From the NCBI RefSeq assembly GCF_002994745.2, contig NC_037094.1, positions 43,227,139 to 43,291,138 of the forward strand: a stretch of 64,000 nucleotides of DNA, given 5' to 3'. The stretch's first letter is position 1. Every line of letters starts with the position of its first letter. The translations under genes and the position numbers were made by a program. Below, in pieces: positions 62,399-64,000 of the stretch. The notes below the pieces were generated by a model. That model saw only the letters and a program-made list of their open reading frames with translations, did not search any database and was not told the DNA's origin. The DNA comes from Rosa chinensis (lineage: Eukaryota; Streptophyta; Magnoliopsida; Rosales; Rosaceae).

Positions 62399-63814
62399 GA
62401 AGAATTAGAAGCTGATCTGAACAGACCAGTCAATATGCTTAGAGCACAAAAGCTCTATGATCTCTATGATGAAGCAGAGTCCTGCGAAAATCCTGAACGA
62501 TTAGAAAAACTAATCGAAGAAATGAAAAATTTCAATCCAGGAAAGGAGAGAAAACTCCTACCTTATCAAGATATTGAAATGGAAGAAGGAGAAAGCTCCA
62601 ATAACAAAACAGTCAACACAAGGGAAAAAGGAAAAGTGAAACTTCCTTTTCAGAAAGCCCCTACGGGCAAAAATGGAGAAAGAAATTCTCAAAGATTTGT
62701 CCCAGAGGACAATATACCCAGAATACCAATTTCTACTCATGGTATCTGGCTAAATCTAGACAAAGCTCTAGACAAGAGAAAAACTCTTGACCAATGGGTT
62801 GATAGCCTGATGATGGCTTCTGCTCTAACCCTTGAAAAATTTGAAGCACCAAATCTTCACGTGTACTATGAAACTACTCTCACCGGAGTAGCAAAAAAGT
62901 ATTATTTCTCTTTCAAAGAGACTGCCAGAGGGAAAGACTGGCTTGAAGAAATTAAAAATTCAAAATCTCCTTATGATTTTGCAGTATCCCTGTACGATCA
63001 GTTCTGTGGAAATCTCTCAAATCTAAGTGAGAAGGATAAAGAAACGGCCAAATCAAATATCTATGCTCTCAAAATTTGTGACATGAGATATTTTGAAGAA
63101 TACTTGAATGAATTTCAAGAATATTACTGTACAATTGGTGATCTAGAGCATACTAATCTGGTCAACCTGTTGCACAGGAAACTCCCTGAACCATGGAGAA
63201 CAGCTGTGCGAGAAAGCATAGCAGAAAAACCAATTGAAAGATTTTCAGTTGGAGGAATTGCCGACAGAATCCGATAATTACTAAAAGAGCAATGCAAAGC
63301 CAATCTTAGAGCTAAGATGGCTAAGAAACAACTCAAAGGAGTTGAAAATTTCTGTTACGGAATACTGGATATGCCAACCAACTAGGGATGTCATGAATCC
63401 AAATTCCACAGAAAAAGAAAAGAAAAATATTACTTGAAAAAATTCAAAAGGAGTAATAAGAAAAAAGATTGGAAATTCAAGAAGAGTTCCAATTACAAGA
63501 AACAACAGGATGAAGATCCTAAAAAGAAATTCTTCAAGAAAAAGAAGAATCACCGAGTCAATCCTTAGAATACTCAACCAGGCAAGAAAGCTTGCAGATG
63601 CTGGTTATGTAAAGCTGAAGGGCATTATGCCAATGAATGCCCGGAAAAGGGTAAAAGATCTACTAAAGCTCTATTTGAAGAATATGAGCCTATAGTAGAA
63701 ACAGCAAACATGAAGGGCTATGAAATAGCCTATTCTGATGATGACAGATCAGTTTACTCTGCTTGGTCCGAAGAAGAAGAATCATCTGATTCTGAAATAC
63801 ATTCTGAAGTATAG
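62399..63814 (+). pseudogene. Caulimovirid coat protein region with zinc knuckle
   Basis: Continues the movement protein frame. The main open part (62435-63277) resembles a gag-like capsid core. Stops follow at 63275, 63383 and 63566. A Lys-rich basic stretch (about 63400-63560) leads to a CCHC knuckle, CWLCKAEGHYANEC, at about 63599-63640. An acidic Ser/Glu/Asp-rich tail ends at a TAG at 63812. Basic stretch, CCHC knuckle and acidic tail in this order are the standard caulimovirid coat protein layout. Confidence 0.8.
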
Positions 63815-64000
63815 TACTTGGAATCTAGACAGATGAATGTTCTACATGTCAAAAACTGGGAAGAAAGTAAGAAGGAAGCAATAACGTCTTCTTATCGGGT
63901 GAACCTTGGTACATTCATTTGTGACTACTGCTTATGTCATGAAAAGAATGGATTTCCATGGATTTCCTATGTTCTGTGAAAAGTCAAAAAAGACTTATCA
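63815..64000 (+). pseudogene. Start of the next viral domain, cut by the window edge
   Basis: The frame continues after 63814 with a Cys/His cluster (CDYCLCHEKNG) and meets a TGA at 63977. It would lead toward the protease and reverse transcriptase. Too little is visible to name a domain. Confidence 0.45.

Larger units (their letters stand above)
60696..64000 (+). mobile_element. Endogenous caulimovirid (pararetrovirus) fragment, extends past the window
   Basis: Order: a coiled-coil-like reading frame tail (60696-60988), a tRNA-Met primer site (61003), a small ORF, a movement protein region, a coat protein region with zinc knuckle. This is the 5' half of a caulimovirid genome. Movement and coat regions share one frame, as in the polyprotein types (petuvirus or florendovirus); the genus is inferred. 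At least eight in-frame stops are present in total, so it is a decayed copy. The protease and reverse transcriptase would lie to the right of the window. Confidence 0.85.

Overview
The window is nuclear DNA from a flowering plant. The evidence is three intron-containing housekeeping genes with plant-type exon structures and a dense, nested layer of plant transposons (Ty3/gypsy elements, solo LTRs, SINEs, hAT elements, a Pack-MULE, MITEs), plus an endogenous caulimovirid. It looks like a eudicot. Rosaceae is a guess from the general feel of the repeats and is not proven by anything here.

Layout. About 1-9270: a Tat-like Ty3/gypsy retrotransposon on the minus strand, cut by the window edge. Its gag-pol frame is broken, and a spliced-looking ORF runs antisense to it downstream of integrase. 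It appears to sit inside a large solo LTR (copy A, to 11137). 11138-20100: retroposon debris, namely two poly-A insertions with long target-site duplications (TSDs; 13420-15318 and 18794-20087), a nested 676-bp hAT element, a tandem 300-bp duplication, and solo LTR copy B (15910-18710, TSD GGCTT). 20500-21200: an F-box-like gene remnant. 22837-26757: an intact eight-exon gene for the mitochondrial complex I TYKY subunit (NDUFS8). 27000-28886: a foldback MITE and a deleted hAT element with perfect TSDs. 31932-34483: solo LTR copy C (TSD AGGGT). 34705-35840: a further probable solo LTR. 36001-37693: a Pack-MULE carrying tandemly duplicated leucine-rich-repeat fragments. 37841-43209: a complete but dead chromodomain-bearing Ty3/gypsy element. 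43576-48591: an HLTF/RAD5-like SNF2-RING helicase gene with SINEs in its introns and one apparent single-base frameshift near its start. 48835-52585: two copies of a foldback MITE around a noncoding LTR-like element. 53126-54241: a third poly-A retroposon. 55285-59500: the MOZART1/GIP1 gene, with its whole CDS in one exon and probably a 3.9-kb 5'UTR intron. About 60700-64000: the 5' part of an endogenous pararetrovirus (leader, small ORF, movement protein, coat protein with zinc knuckle), all interrupted by stop codons.

Only three genes look functional: NDUFS8 (respiratory complex I), the HLTF-like DNA-repair/chromatin helicase, and GIP1/MOZART1 (gamma-tubulin nucleation). They have no obvious functional link. 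The rest is a record of nested insertions, many of which can be dated relative to each other from their TSDs.
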